Of a stretch of DNA of 64,000 nucleotides, positions 20,801-30,084 are shown piece by piece. The position numbers and the translations under genes are program-made. Every line of letters begins with the position of its first letter. Position 1 is the first letter of the stretch. Under the pieces are notes generated by a model. The model did not search any database and had not been told where the DNA came from. It saw nothing but the letters and a program-made list of their open reading frames with translations. Origin of the DNA: Tuctoria greenei (taxonomy: Eukaryota; Streptophyta; Magnoliopsida; Poales; Poaceae); NCBI GenBank assembly GCA_036927565.1, contig JAYESD010000001.1:140667415-140731414 (forward strand), in the 5' to 3' direction.

Positions 20801-22482
20801 GCTTGACGACCTCAGTGGTGGGCAATGGCCGTTTGTTGTTCAATATGTCCTTGAGATAGCGAGCATAAGTGGGGACTTGCATCGCATCAATCAAGGGCAC
20901 ATTGCTGTGGATCTTTTGGATGATCTCAACAAAACAGTTGAATTGATCATCCATTGTTGGCTTCCTTTATTTGTGAGGGAATGGCAATAAGTTGGTGTCT
21001 TTAAAGTGTTTGGCCATTCTCTCACCAAGTAATTCACTTGCGACATCCTCCTTTTCAGGCTCAGTTGTCCTCTTTTCTTGTGTGGGATATGGTGGGTCAT
21101 GAGTGGTCTTTCCTCCTCTCGTAACCACTGCACTGACGTTCTCCACCGGGGCTTCTGGCTGCCCTGGGATTTTGTTGTTTTCTAATGGAGGGACAACTGC
21201 AGCAAGTTGTGTCAACTGAGTCTCCAACATCTTGTTGAAGCTTAGTTGATTCTTGAATGCTGAGGGTAGTCCTTCAATCTTTGCATTGATATTCTCTAGG
21301 GTCTTGTCATTAGCTGACAACTTCTTGGATAGGACATCGTTGATCTTGATCTGGCTAATGGCATGTTCTCTCAAGTAGGGCTGATTTCTAGGGTTGCCAT
21401 TGTTGATGTACCCTCCTTGAAAGATTGGACGTTGTTGACCCCACCCTTGACCTCCTTGACGATAGCCATTGTTGTTGTAATTTCTGTTGTTGGCGAGGTA
21501 TAAGGCATCCTCACGAGTTTCTGGGCAATCATTGCCCATATGACCCGTGTCGCCACAGACTTCGCACGTGATGTGAGAGTCTAGGGCATAGGCATTGGCA
21601 GACACTTCACCACTGGCTTGTCCATCAATTTTCTTCATTAGGAGGTCCAATTTTGCAGCGATCATGTCCACCTCCTTCAAGGTGTGCATGCCTCACTGTC
21701 AGGTATGGAGACGCTCATTGTTCCATCCCATGTTGGACACCATCTTCTCAATAAGATCTTTAGCTTTTGGCACCGTCAATGAGAAGAAGGCTCCTCCAGC
21801 AGCAGCATCCAAATGGTCACGAGGTGATGGGATCAGCCCATTATAGAAATTTTGAATAAGGATCCAGTCATCCATCCCATGATGGAGACAGGCTAGGATT
21901 TACTCCTGAAGCCTTTCCCATGCCTCAGGAATAGATTCCTTGGGCTCTTGCTGAAAGCTGGAAATCCTTCCACGTAGGGCATTGGTTTTGCCCAACGGGA
22001 AGAATATGGCGAGGAATGCCGTAGAACACTTCTCCCAAGTGTCTACAGCAGTTTGGTTCGCGTAGAACCACTTTTCGCTCTCCCAAGGAGAGAGAACGGG
22101 AACAGTCTTAGATGGAGCACATCCGGAGACACGTCCTTGATCTTAAAAGTGCTGCAGATATCGAGGAATTGTTGCAGGTGAGCACTTGCATCCCCGTTAG
22201 CCTTCCCACAGAATGGGTTAGCTTGCATCATAGTGATAAGGCCAGTTTTATCTCGAAGTTCACATCTCCCGTGTTAATAGTGGGCCCAATAGGCACATTA
22301 TTAGCAGAGGGAGCTGAGAACTCACGAAGGGTATTCTGAGCCATTGACGTTTGGATTGTTGGTGCAGAAATGTTGGCTTGCCTTGCCGCTCGAATCTTCT
22401 GAGGAGTAACGACACGGGGTCGGTGTCTCAGAAGAGATTCGGGATCTTCAACAAAGTTTTCCGGCAGGCGGAAACCAGACAT
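20801..22482 (-). pseudogene. gag: Athila-C gag (broken)
   Basis: Gag of Athila type. The ATG at 22480-22482 starts MSGFRLPENFVEDPES; a frameshift near 22235 leads into the Retrotrans_gag core (ANPFCGKANGDASAHLQQFL, VLHLRLFPFSLLGRAKSG), then another shift and stops near 21900 and 21695. The nucleocapsid part 20967-21689 is open for 240 codons: a complete CCHC knuckle (C42, C45, H50, C55), an Asn/Gly/Gln-rich RNA-binding stretch (NRNYNNNGYRQGGQGWGQQ), and a region KMLETQLTQLAAVVPP typical of Athila gag. The knuckle is intact, unlike those of Copia-A and Copia-B. Confidence 0.88.
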
Positions 22483-22594
22483 ATACTACCCCGTTTTCAC
22501 ATTAAAAATGCAAAAACAAAGAATGGTTATCCTACTAAAATCCTACCCAGGGTTCTATCCTATTCACTCAGTCATGTTATATATCTATTTGCCT

Positions 22595-22620
22595 TCACCG
22601 ACAACGGTGCAAGAAATGCT
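22595..22620 (-). other. Primer binding site region of Athila-C (tRNA-Asp-like)
   Basis: The minus strand after the LTR end reads AGCATTTCTTGCACCGTTGT; in the second copy TGGCACCTTTGTCGG is better preserved (54151-54174). This resembles the 3' end complement of tRNA-Asp (TGGCGCCGTTGTCGG) used by Athila elements. It starts about eight bases from the LTR edge. Confidence 0.65.
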
Positions 22621-24292
22621 TATTGATGGCCCCTGAGATATACTAACAAATCAACCCCGACAACGGCACTAGAAATGCTTGTTGGTATTTCTTATGCACC
22701 ATTAACTAAACATCTCCAACTGATGTGTCAGAAATGCTTGTTAATGGTTCTATTGGATCACAAAGTGAATTCCGCAAGCGCACGGAGGTATCATTGTAGC
22801 ATTTTCCCTTAAGAGTATTCCCAAGGGTGTCATTTATTTGATCCCAAAGGAATGCATGGAATAGATATAACAATCATCGAGTGGAAAGAGTGGAAAGGTC
22901 TAGGTAAGAATCTAGTAAGGATGGATAAAATAATAGTGGAGGTAGTGTGACACACACAAAAGCTTTCAAGTCTAAGGGGGGTAACAGGATTCTAGAGGTT
23001 AGTTATGGTTTAGAGTTATGGAGGTACTCCTACTTTGCTCTATTGTACATATACATAGCCTCAACTTATTATCCATAAGCTAGATCAATAGTGAATACTT
23101 ATGCTATGTGGTTCAACACACCGGGCACGGGCTTACCCCTAGCAATACTAGGGAGACTCACGCCAAGAGCCTGTGGCATAGCCGAACGTGGAGGATTACA
23201 AAGGACAGATAGGGCTGTCACCACCTACTGCCTACCTCTTCAATCCGTGGGTCTACGAGACATCCAATGCTACTTAGCTATCCTAGCACCATGCTAGCAT
23301 ATTAAGTAATTACCTTAAGAGCCTAGGCACAATCCATCCTAAGGCAATGAATTTAATCATCATTGAACTAATGTTGATACACAACGTAATTATCCATACT
23401 AACCTAGTTATGTTATAATTAACTAGACTATAGTGGGGGTCTATATGTTCTATGATAATGAGATATGTTCATGATGAAATAGTCATAGAAGCTATACCTT
23501 CCACATACATGGACTTCACAATCAAACAAGAAACGCTTTGCCCAAGTATATGTATAAGTAGAGACTAAAGATACTATCTTTATTATGTCTAAAGTCACAA
23601 ATACAAGAAAGAATACATGAGCCATATCTTTCCCAATGTAGGATTGGGAAGATAGAGACTCATTACTCCTTTCCCAATTTGGACTTGGGACAAGAGACTC
23701 TCCTCTCTACAACCTAACTCCTCTAAGACTATGGATGATAGTGTATACAATAGAGATGAAGCTCAAGTGGTGTGTGTTGAAGTGAGGGGTAGGGGTCCTA
23801 TTTATACTAGTGTTGAGGTCGGTTCCCCCAACCAAAAGCGTGCGAATCAGTCACCATTGACTCCAGGGAGCCGGGAGGAGCCAGGACGTGGAGGCTGACC
23901 AAGTTTGGTGCAAAGACCAGGTCGGCTGACCCCCTGGTTCGGCCGACCTGGTCATTGCACCGTTTCTCGTGTTCATTCTCCAAGTGGATGCCAGGTGGGT
24001 CCCATTGATGTATATGGGTGATACACCATTGGATATCCTTGGATACTTCTGTTTGTGGGCCATTTGATCCATGGGATGCCATGTGTCCTCGCCTGATTGG
24101 CTGGGATGATATTTTATAGGATTGGTCCCTCTACATTTCCTCATTTCCTACATAAAATGCTGCATACACATATTTCTCTAAGTCCAAGTGGAATTGGGTT
24201 AGATAGAAAGGTGATGTGTGCAAGAAATGACAAATCCTTCACATAATTGAGTTAAATTGACGGATGAAATTGGTATATAACAGCCGTCAACA
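22621..24292 (-). repeat. 5' LTR of Athila-C
   Basis: Its left edge TATTGATGG has lost the TG terminus by one transition, whereas the second copy keeps TGTTGATGG; the right edge is GCCGTCAACA. It carries the TATA box at 23799-23806, the hairpin at 23915-23953 (one mismatch) and the inner primer-site edge at 22654-22690. Confidence 0.93.
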
Positions 24293-24297
24293 GTCAC
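24293..24297. repeat. Target-site duplication of Athila-C, right
   Basis: GTCAC, identical to 15575-15579. The Copia-B env-like frame resumes right after it. Confidence 0.95.
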
Positions 24298-24653
24298 CAA
24301 GTGGCATCTTAAAGTACTTGGCAGCCATCTTCTAGTCTTCCAAGAAGGCCGAAGTAAAATCTCACAAGCTAAACAAGGCAAGGAAAGCCGATATGCAATA
24401 TGTCAAGGAGAATGTCAAAAACATTTGCCAGAAGCTGGAGATCGAGCCCATTGGATCCCCAGTCATCTCTGAAGATTTTGATTTCACCGAGCTCGGGCCC
24501 TTGACTCCCTCCGAGCTTGCCTATTTTGGCATTGGGGACTCGAGTGGAACCATTCCTCCTCCTCCTCCTCAGCCGGAGAATGAAGATCCTCTCCTTCTTT
24601 TTGGTGTCTTGATGCCAAAAGGGGAGATATTGAGGGGGAGTCTTAGGCTTTAG

Positions 24654-25017
24654 CTGTAGGATGTGAGTAGAGCTATCTTTCGTCTCTTTGTGGGTTGTAA
24701 GACTTATATCATGCTCTTTTGGTACTTTTGGTCTTGTGATGCAATGTTATGAACTGCTTATGAAGATATCTATGAAATCTGTGATTTTGCTCTAAAAATG
24801 ACATATATACATGTTGTTGATATATTGATGTCAATTATGTCATTCTCATCATGATTATCGTTTATATGTACTTAGTTTTGCATCCCACCATAAAGATTGC
24901 ACATATGACTTATGTTTTCATTGCTTAATGTGTTTCAAACTCATATGTGCACATTTTATGAAAATCTCAACTTTCTATCATATTTTGTGAAATCTCAATT
25001 GGTTGTCATCAATCACC
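24654..25017 (+). other. Copia-B 3' non-coding region
   Basis: 0.36 kb AT-rich stretch between the env-like stop and the polypurine tract. No open frame. Confidence 0.65.
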
Positions 25018-25030
25018 AAAAAGGGGGAGA
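25018..25030 (+). other. Polypurine tract of Copia-B
   Basis: AAAAAGGGGGAGA directly before the LTR, the plus-strand priming site. An identical tract precedes the LTR of the second copy (56572-56584). Confidence 0.8.
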
Positions 25031-25289
25031 TTTAAAGTGCATCTAGGAATCCCTTGTGTGTTTTGGTTGATTTATGACAAGCAAATGAGATCCTAACCAC
25101 ATTGTTGAGATGAGCACAGGTTCTAATGAAAGAATGAACAAAGCGCCAAAAAGAAAGGAGAATGAGAAGCAATGCTTAAAAGAGCTCAAGAATCAAGTGT
25201 AGTAGATCATTGTGTATGGAGTGTGATAAGGAAACATACCCCCAAGAGATCAAGCACAAATAATCTCACACATTGCACAAAGTTATACA

Positions 25290-25830
25290 AGTCCGGACTA
25301 GTCCGACTGACCCCAGACTAGTACTTTATCTTTCTGTACCAGATTGGACAAGTCCTCACAATGCGGACATGTCCACACAGTCCACTTTTCACTAACCGGA
25401 CTAGTCTGATATCAGCACGGACTAGTTCGATGTCTCTCTAACTAGAATCGGACTAGTCCCCCAAACACTTCACGAGTTGCACGAAATCGGACAAGTCCGA
25501 TAACACCAAGGACTAGTCCGATATCTCTCTGATGTCAATCGAATAAGTCCGATGTTAGCACGGACTAGTCCGAAATTCCTCTAACCTAAATTGGACAAGT
25601 ACTTCAAGTGTGGACTTGTTCCCCAAATTCACTAAGGGATTCACCTATCCGGACAAGTCCTATATTCATCGGACTAGTCCGATATTCATCGGACTAGTCT
25701 GAAGATTTCCGAAACCAAATCGGACTAGTCCGCTTTCACTTCGGACAAGTCCGATATTTCGGGACACCTAGGGTTTCCTACATGTAGCACACCAGACTAG
25801 TCTGGTGTCCACCACGGACTAGTCCGATCT
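25290..25830. repeat. Cluster of CGGACTAGTCCG-type palindromes in Copia-B LTR
   Basis: About 20 occurrences of GGACTAGTCC or GGACAAGTCC variants in 540 bp, irregularly spaced by 15-50 bases. The full form CGGACTAGTCCG is its own reverse complement. Further copies lie at 26506-26565, in the gag region (9870-9955) and in the pol-env spacer. The cluster sits immediately upstream of the TATA box. Confidence 0.92.
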
Positions 25831-25864
25831 TTCTAAACCCTAATGGTAACTTTTGGGAACCCCA

Positions 25865-25872
25865 TATAAATA
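25865..25872 (+). promoter_or_regulatory. TATA box in Copia-B 3' LTR
   Basis: TATAAATA in CCCATATAAATAGGTG, followed by a pyrimidine-rich start-like stretch. It is conserved at 57419-57426 in the second copy. Confidence 0.7.
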
Positions 25873-26643
25873 GGTGTGCACGGCCCAACTTTCACCACTC
25901 TCGACACCCTGCGCCATCACACCCTCCAAGAGCCTAGAAAACTCATCTCTCCATGCAATACAACGCAAGATAGCTTAATCCTTTGAGGATACACTTTGGA
26001 TCCAAGGAGAGACACGGTTCTTCACTCATTGAGCTCTTGGTTTGATTCCCTAACACACGCCTGTGGTTTTCATTGTAATCTTAAGGGTGTGTTCTTGGTG
26101 GTGTTCATCTTGTAATCTTGGGGAGTCCTCAACTTGTGAGAAGGCCCCTTGAATTCGGTTATTTTCCCTTTGTGATTAGTGAAAAGGATTGGCCTTCGTG
26201 GTGATCCGACGAGGGTAAGGTTGGAGAAGACCCGGTCCTTTTGTGGACTCCTCAACGTGGATGTAGGTTGCCTCTTTGGGAACTGAACCACAAGATAAAG
26301 AGCTTGTGTTCTTACTTTGCGCACATTGTTCTTACTCTTCATATCTATCTAGGGTTTCAATCAATCTTTTTTACATTATGTTGAAACATTGAATATAAGA
26401 TTAACTTGTGTTACATCCTAGTTCATAGTAGTGTGACACTACAATTACTAGTATATTTCCGCTGCATACAGTCTAGGATCGAGATAATCGATCAAACTTG
26501 ATCAACCTAGTCCGCACGCACTGTACTAGTCCGCACTCTACTGGACTAGTCCAATATCTCGGGATTTGATTAGTTTGTTAAGTGTTGCATGTTTCAACTA
26601 AAAATCAAAAAGGCGTATGCACCCCCCCTCTAGGAAACATTCA

Positions 26644-27434
26644 AATCCCTCTCGCCGACGCTATTGTCGTGCCACTGTCCATATTGCGCCAGACGTAGGC
26701 TGCTTTCACTCGAGAGTAGGATCGGCTTGTGGAGGAGTGGCGCTTCGTGAAGCCAGTTGATGCCAAGAACAAAGAGCTTGAGGTGAAGGCTTTGATGGCC
26801 TATGCTGCCGCCAACGCCCGCCTGAAACTGTGCGAGGATCAGCGTCTGGAGTTGGTCCGTCACGAGTTTGTCGTTGCTGATGCGAAACGGTATTTGGCGG
26901 TGAATGAGGAGGAGGTCTCCCGGAGCCTGGAGGAGAAACGCCGGACATTGTAGGACTTGGAGCTAGCCATCCATCGTTGAGAGGGTGACCTAGAGCGTCG
27001 TGCTCGGGAGCTTGCTGACCGGGAGGTGACTGCACAGAGAGAGGCGAAGAGCCTCCAGGCCTCCCGTATGGCCGAGGCCCAATCGGTCCAGGATTTCCTG
27101 GCCCGTGCTGACGCGGTGCTGGAACCCCGCAGCCTTGGTCCCGTGCCGCGTGGGGAGCCATCTCGGGGAGTGGGCCCAGCTGCTTCCTGCCCTGGAGTCC
27201 CTCTGTTCGTCGTTGGGGTTGGTGAACACCGTCTTCACAAGGCGGCTAGAGGCTGAAGGAAAAGAGCTGGCTGAGCTAGTGGCCTGCCACGTCTTGATAT
27301 GCTTCCGAAGCTGGTACCCAAAGATTCCACTGGAGGCGGTGGAGAAAGGTCCCCTTGGTGAGCATGAGGATGAGGCTAGGGCCAAAGTCCAAGACCTTGC
27401 CATGGAGGTTGCTTCTATGTTCCAGCAGAGTTGA
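26644..27434 (+). pseudogene. Antisense coiled-coil ORF of Tat-D (fragment)
   Basis: A plus-strand coding remnant, antisense to the pol of its element. Successive frames read as one long Glu/Arg/Ala-rich coiled coil (KNKELEV, EEVSRSLEEKRRTL, LERRARELADREVTAQREAKSLQ) followed by a more compact C-terminal part (SLGLVNTVFTRRLEAEGKELAEL, VQDLAMEVASMFQ) ending at 27432. Breaks: TAG at 26951 and TGA at 26978, both of the C-to-T type and both shared with copy two, plus a frameshift near 27170-27240. The N-terminus is cut by Copia-B. Additional antisense ORFs between pol and the 3' LTR are known in Tat elements (for example Grande); the function is unknown. Confidence 0.65.
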
Positions 27435-27841
27435 GGCCGGCGACACCTGGGCGCAATGCTTTTGTATCCGGGGATGGCCCCCTTGTGTAAATAAACGAGT
27501 CTAGTTGGATTCATGTTATTTTGTCTGTTGGCTTTGTCGCTGCTAACAAAAAGTTGCCCCAATTCCTTCTCTTATGTAAGGTCTTAAAGAGCCTTTGGTG
27601 ACGCCGTTAGCCTTTTAGGGACCAACGCTTGCACAGTTGACACGGCCGGTTTGTCACTAGGTGACGTCCTGCCTATGGAACCCCCCTGAGAGGCCCCTCG
27701 GTAGGCGTGGCCAGATTGTTGGGTACGCCTGCCACTTGAACGCAGGGTGTCTTTGACAGGCCCCGAACAGACTAGGGGAGCGCGAGTGACTGGTCTCGGC
27801 GTGCCCCTTTCAAGAGCGTCAGACTTTTCCTGAGTGTTGTC
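27435..27841. other. Tat-D 3' region between antisense ORF and tandem array
   Basis: 0.4 kb, moderately GC-rich. Short open frames exist but none resembles a known protein and they run into the array. Nothing else recognised. Confidence 0.5.
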
Positions 27842-29340
27842 GTCGACGGCAGGCCCCCTAGAAGGTGCTAGAGCTGGATGCTCCGGTGTCGTCCACCATC
27901 TTCGTAGAAACATTGACAGTGGGCCCCCTGGGAGGTGCCGGAGCTGGATGCTCTGGCATCACCCACCATCTTCGTAGGTACATCGACGGTGGGCCCCCAA
28001 GGAGGTGCTGAAGCTGGATGCTCTAGCGTCGCCCACCATCTTCGTAGGCATTTCGACGACGGGCCCCCTGGGAGGTGCCGGGGTTGGATGCTACGACATC
28101 ATCCACCATAGTCGTGAAGACGTCAACGGCAGGCCCCTGGTGTATAGGCTATCGCAAGAGAAACCAGTTAGCAACAAGTGCGGGGCAGGGGAGTTTACTC
28201 ACTTATTCGCGCTTGGTGCTGTCGTTGATGTTCTAGGACGTTGACAGTAGGCTCCTTGGGAGGTGCCGGAGATGGATGCTCCGGCATAGCCCACCATCTT
28301 CGTAGGTACGTCGACGGCAGGCCCATGGGAGGTGCCGGAGATGGATGCTCTAGTGTCTCCCAACATCTTCGTAGAAACGTCGACGGCAGGCCCCCTGGGA
28401 GGTGCCAGAGTTGGATGCTCCGGCGTCGCGCACCATCTTCGTAGGTACGTCGACGGCAGGCCCCCTGGGAGGTGCCGGGGCTGGATGCTCCGGCATCGTC
28501 CACCATCGTCGTGAAGTCGTCGACGGTAGGCCCCAGGTGTACAGGCTATCGCAAGAGGAACCTGTTAGCAACAAGTGCGGGAAAGGTGAGTTTACTCACT
28601 TATTCACGCTTGGTGCTATCGTTGACATTCTGGGACATCGACGGGAGGCCCCCTGGGAGGTACCGGAGCTGGATGCTCTGGTGTCGCCCACCATCTTCGT
28701 ATGTACGTCAACGGCGGGCCCCCTCGGAGGTGTCGGGGATGGATGCTCCGGCGTCATCCACCATCGTCGTGAAGTTATCGACGGCAGGCCCCTGGTGTAT
28801 ACGCTATCGCAAGAAGAACCTGTTAGCAACAAGTGCAGGGCAGGAGAGTTTACTCACTTATTCATGCTTGGTGCTGTCGTGGACATTCTAGGACACCGAC
28901 AGCAGGCCCCTAGGGAGGTTCCAGAGCTGGATGCTCTAGTGTCGCCCATCATCTTCGTAGGTATGTCGACGGCGGGCCCCCATGGAGGTGCCAGAGCTGG
29001 ATGCTCCGGTGTCGCCCACCATCTTCGTTGAAACATCGACGGCGGGCCCCCTGGGAGGTGCCGAAGTTGGATGCTCTAGCGTCGCCCACCTTCTTTGTAG
29101 GTACGTTGACGGCGGGCCCCCTGGTAGGTGTCAAGGTTGGATGCTACGGCGTCATCCACAATCTTCGTGAAGTCGTCGACGGCAGGCCCCTGGTGTACAG
29201 GCTATCGCAAGAGGAACCTATTAGCAACAAGTGCGGGACAGGAGAGTTTACTTACTTATTCATGCTTGGTGTTGTCGTTGACGTTCTGGGACGTTGACGG
29301 CAGGCCCCTTGGGAGGTGCCAGAGCTGGATGCTCCGTTGC
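27842..29340. repeat. Higher-order tandem array of Tat-D (70-bp monomers, 118-bp spacers)
   Basis: The anchor word GGATGCT (or GGATG at monomer centre) occurs at 27876, 27946, 28016, 28086, 28274, 28343, 28413, 28483, 28671, 28741, 28929, 28999, 29069, 29139 and 29327. Steps are 69-70 within blocks and exactly 188 between blocks. So 15 monomers stand in blocks of 4, 4, 2, 4 and 1, separated by a 118-bp spacer that contains GGCCCCTGGTGTA and CTATCGCAAGA. The last monomer of each full block is a distinct variant ending in CGTGAAG instead of CGTAGG. The block repeat is about 398 bp. It is conserved at 59398-60895. Confidence 0.95.
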
Positions 29341-30084
29341 ATCCTACTTTGTATGTCCTGCACACATAATGGAGGTGCATACTGTTTTGCTCCCTGGTGA
29401 TCTTTTCCTATCCTTAAGTATAGTCATGTCTTATAGTCCTGGGCTTGTACACGGGATTTGGGTAATTCTATGCATTAGCGCTCAGGGGTCCGTCTTCTTT
29501 CTTATTTGGAGTGTGAGCGTCCTGGCCCCCGGTACTTAGCCGCAACACTGGGAGGCAAAGCGCACACACTTAGGGTACAGGAAAAGGCTAAGCATGCTAC
29601 GTGCTCTAGACCTCCAGCTCGGCGTTGGCCTTTCGCGGCGACCATTTGGCACCACAGGGCCCCAAGTAAGAGGGCAGCCGCAAGGTTCCAAGACACATTA
29701 CGGCTACCTCAAATACATCCGCCTGTAGCAGGGTTGCATGACTCTACTAGGGGCGATACAGAAAAGATTTCACCAAGTACACAAAAATGATGTACGGAAG
29801 ACGAGTCTAGTTTGATTGATCACAAAATTAACAGGTAGCATAAGTGAGCATAAAATAAAGCATATGGTAAGACAGTGAATTTCTTATAATTGGTGTTCAC
29901 AGAAGTGAATTGGCTTTACAACAAGGCAACGACCCACTCTTGTTGGCAAGGGAGGTAGAGTGTTCATGCTTAGGGTACAAGACCAAGCTAAACGGCTGAA
30001 CACCCTGGACCTGTCCCTCCCAGAGCTTGGTTGTCCTACATGCCGTTCCTTGGCACCATGACACCCTACACTGTCCTACTTTTA
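29341..30084 (-). other. Tat-D 3' non-coding region next to integrase
   Basis: 0.75 kb without credible coding. It contains two diverged copies of a ~130-bp segment (29553-29665 and 29952-30066), both with CTTAGGGTACA, starting exactly 400 bases apart. Confidence 0.6.

Larger units (their letters stand above)
15580..24292 (-). mobile_element. Athila-C: non-autonomous Athila-like gypsy element with gag-protease only
   Basis: 8713 bp flanked by GTCAC. LTRs of 1672 bp each (15580-17251 and 22621-24292) start TGTTGACGG/TATTGATGG and end GTCAACA. The 5.4-kb internal region, read on the minus strand, has a tRNA-Asp-like primer site, gag, aspartic protease, a non-coding stretch with a possible internal promoter, a 249-codon ORF and a polypurine tract. 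No reverse transcriptase, RNase H or integrase motif was found in any frame, so it would depend on another element, like the elements called TR-GAG. The two LTR starts differ at nine sites in the first ~125 bases. Confidence 0.93.
14345..24653 (+). pseudogene. Copia-B env-like third gene (Transposase_32-type), split by Athila-C
   Basis: The exonic parts are 14345-15574 and 24298-24653; between them lies Athila-C. The start MSSSNDEISDFEAE and a basic low-complexity region are followed by a globular domain (SIYFPMRTTVVRSQWIHW, EVIDQFYATCHF, YDEFARLL) resembling the putative plant transposon protein family found behind pol in SIRE elements. The C-terminal part ends with a proline run and LLFGVLMPKG. 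Breaks: a one-base loss near 14426 private to this copy, TAG at 14746 and TGA at 14926 shared with copy two, and TAG at 15254 private (CAG in copy two). Function in the element is unknown; env-like is a positional name. No signal peptide or membrane segment was seen. Confidence 0.75.
8581..26643 (+). mobile_element. Copia-B: SIRE-like Ty1/copia element with env-like gene, split by Athila-C
   Basis: Plus-strand order is gag fragment, protease, integrase, RT, RNase H, a long spacer, an env-like third gene (split by Athila-C at 15580-24292), polypurine tract and 3' LTR (25031-26643). A third ORF of this type behind pol is known from the SIRE lineage. The left part including the 5' LTR lies beyond Copia-A, outside the window. 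The right end lies inside the antisense ORF of Tat-D, so Copia-B inserted into Tat-D. All genes are broken; several breaks are shared with the second copy (40148-58197). Confidence 0.9.
25031..26643 (+). repeat. 3' LTR of Copia-B (1613 bp)
   Basis: It starts right after the polypurine tract (TTTAAAGTGCATCTAGG, where the usual TG edge is no longer clear) and ends near CACCCCCCCTCTAGG...ATTCA, the usual copia LTR end. The second copy has exactly the same length (56585-58197). It contains a 20-copy palindrome cluster (25290-25830) and a TATA box at 25865. The left edge could be off by a few bases. Confidence 0.8.

Noticed and set aside
15580..24292. Hidden pol in Athila-C
   Set aside because: Looked for YVDD, FLDxYSG, HHCC and DNG motifs in the frames given; none between protease and the 3' LTR in either copy.
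28402..29031. Open frame of 209 codons on the plus strand (and mirror frames on the minus strand) in the 70-bp array
   Set aside because: The frames follow the repeat unit on both strands and have no codon structure or motif; they are a by-product of a GC-rich tandem repeat.
27842..29340. CRISPR-like array
   Set aside because: The 70-bp units are contiguous, the 118-bp spacers are all the same sequence, and the context is a plant retrotransposon.
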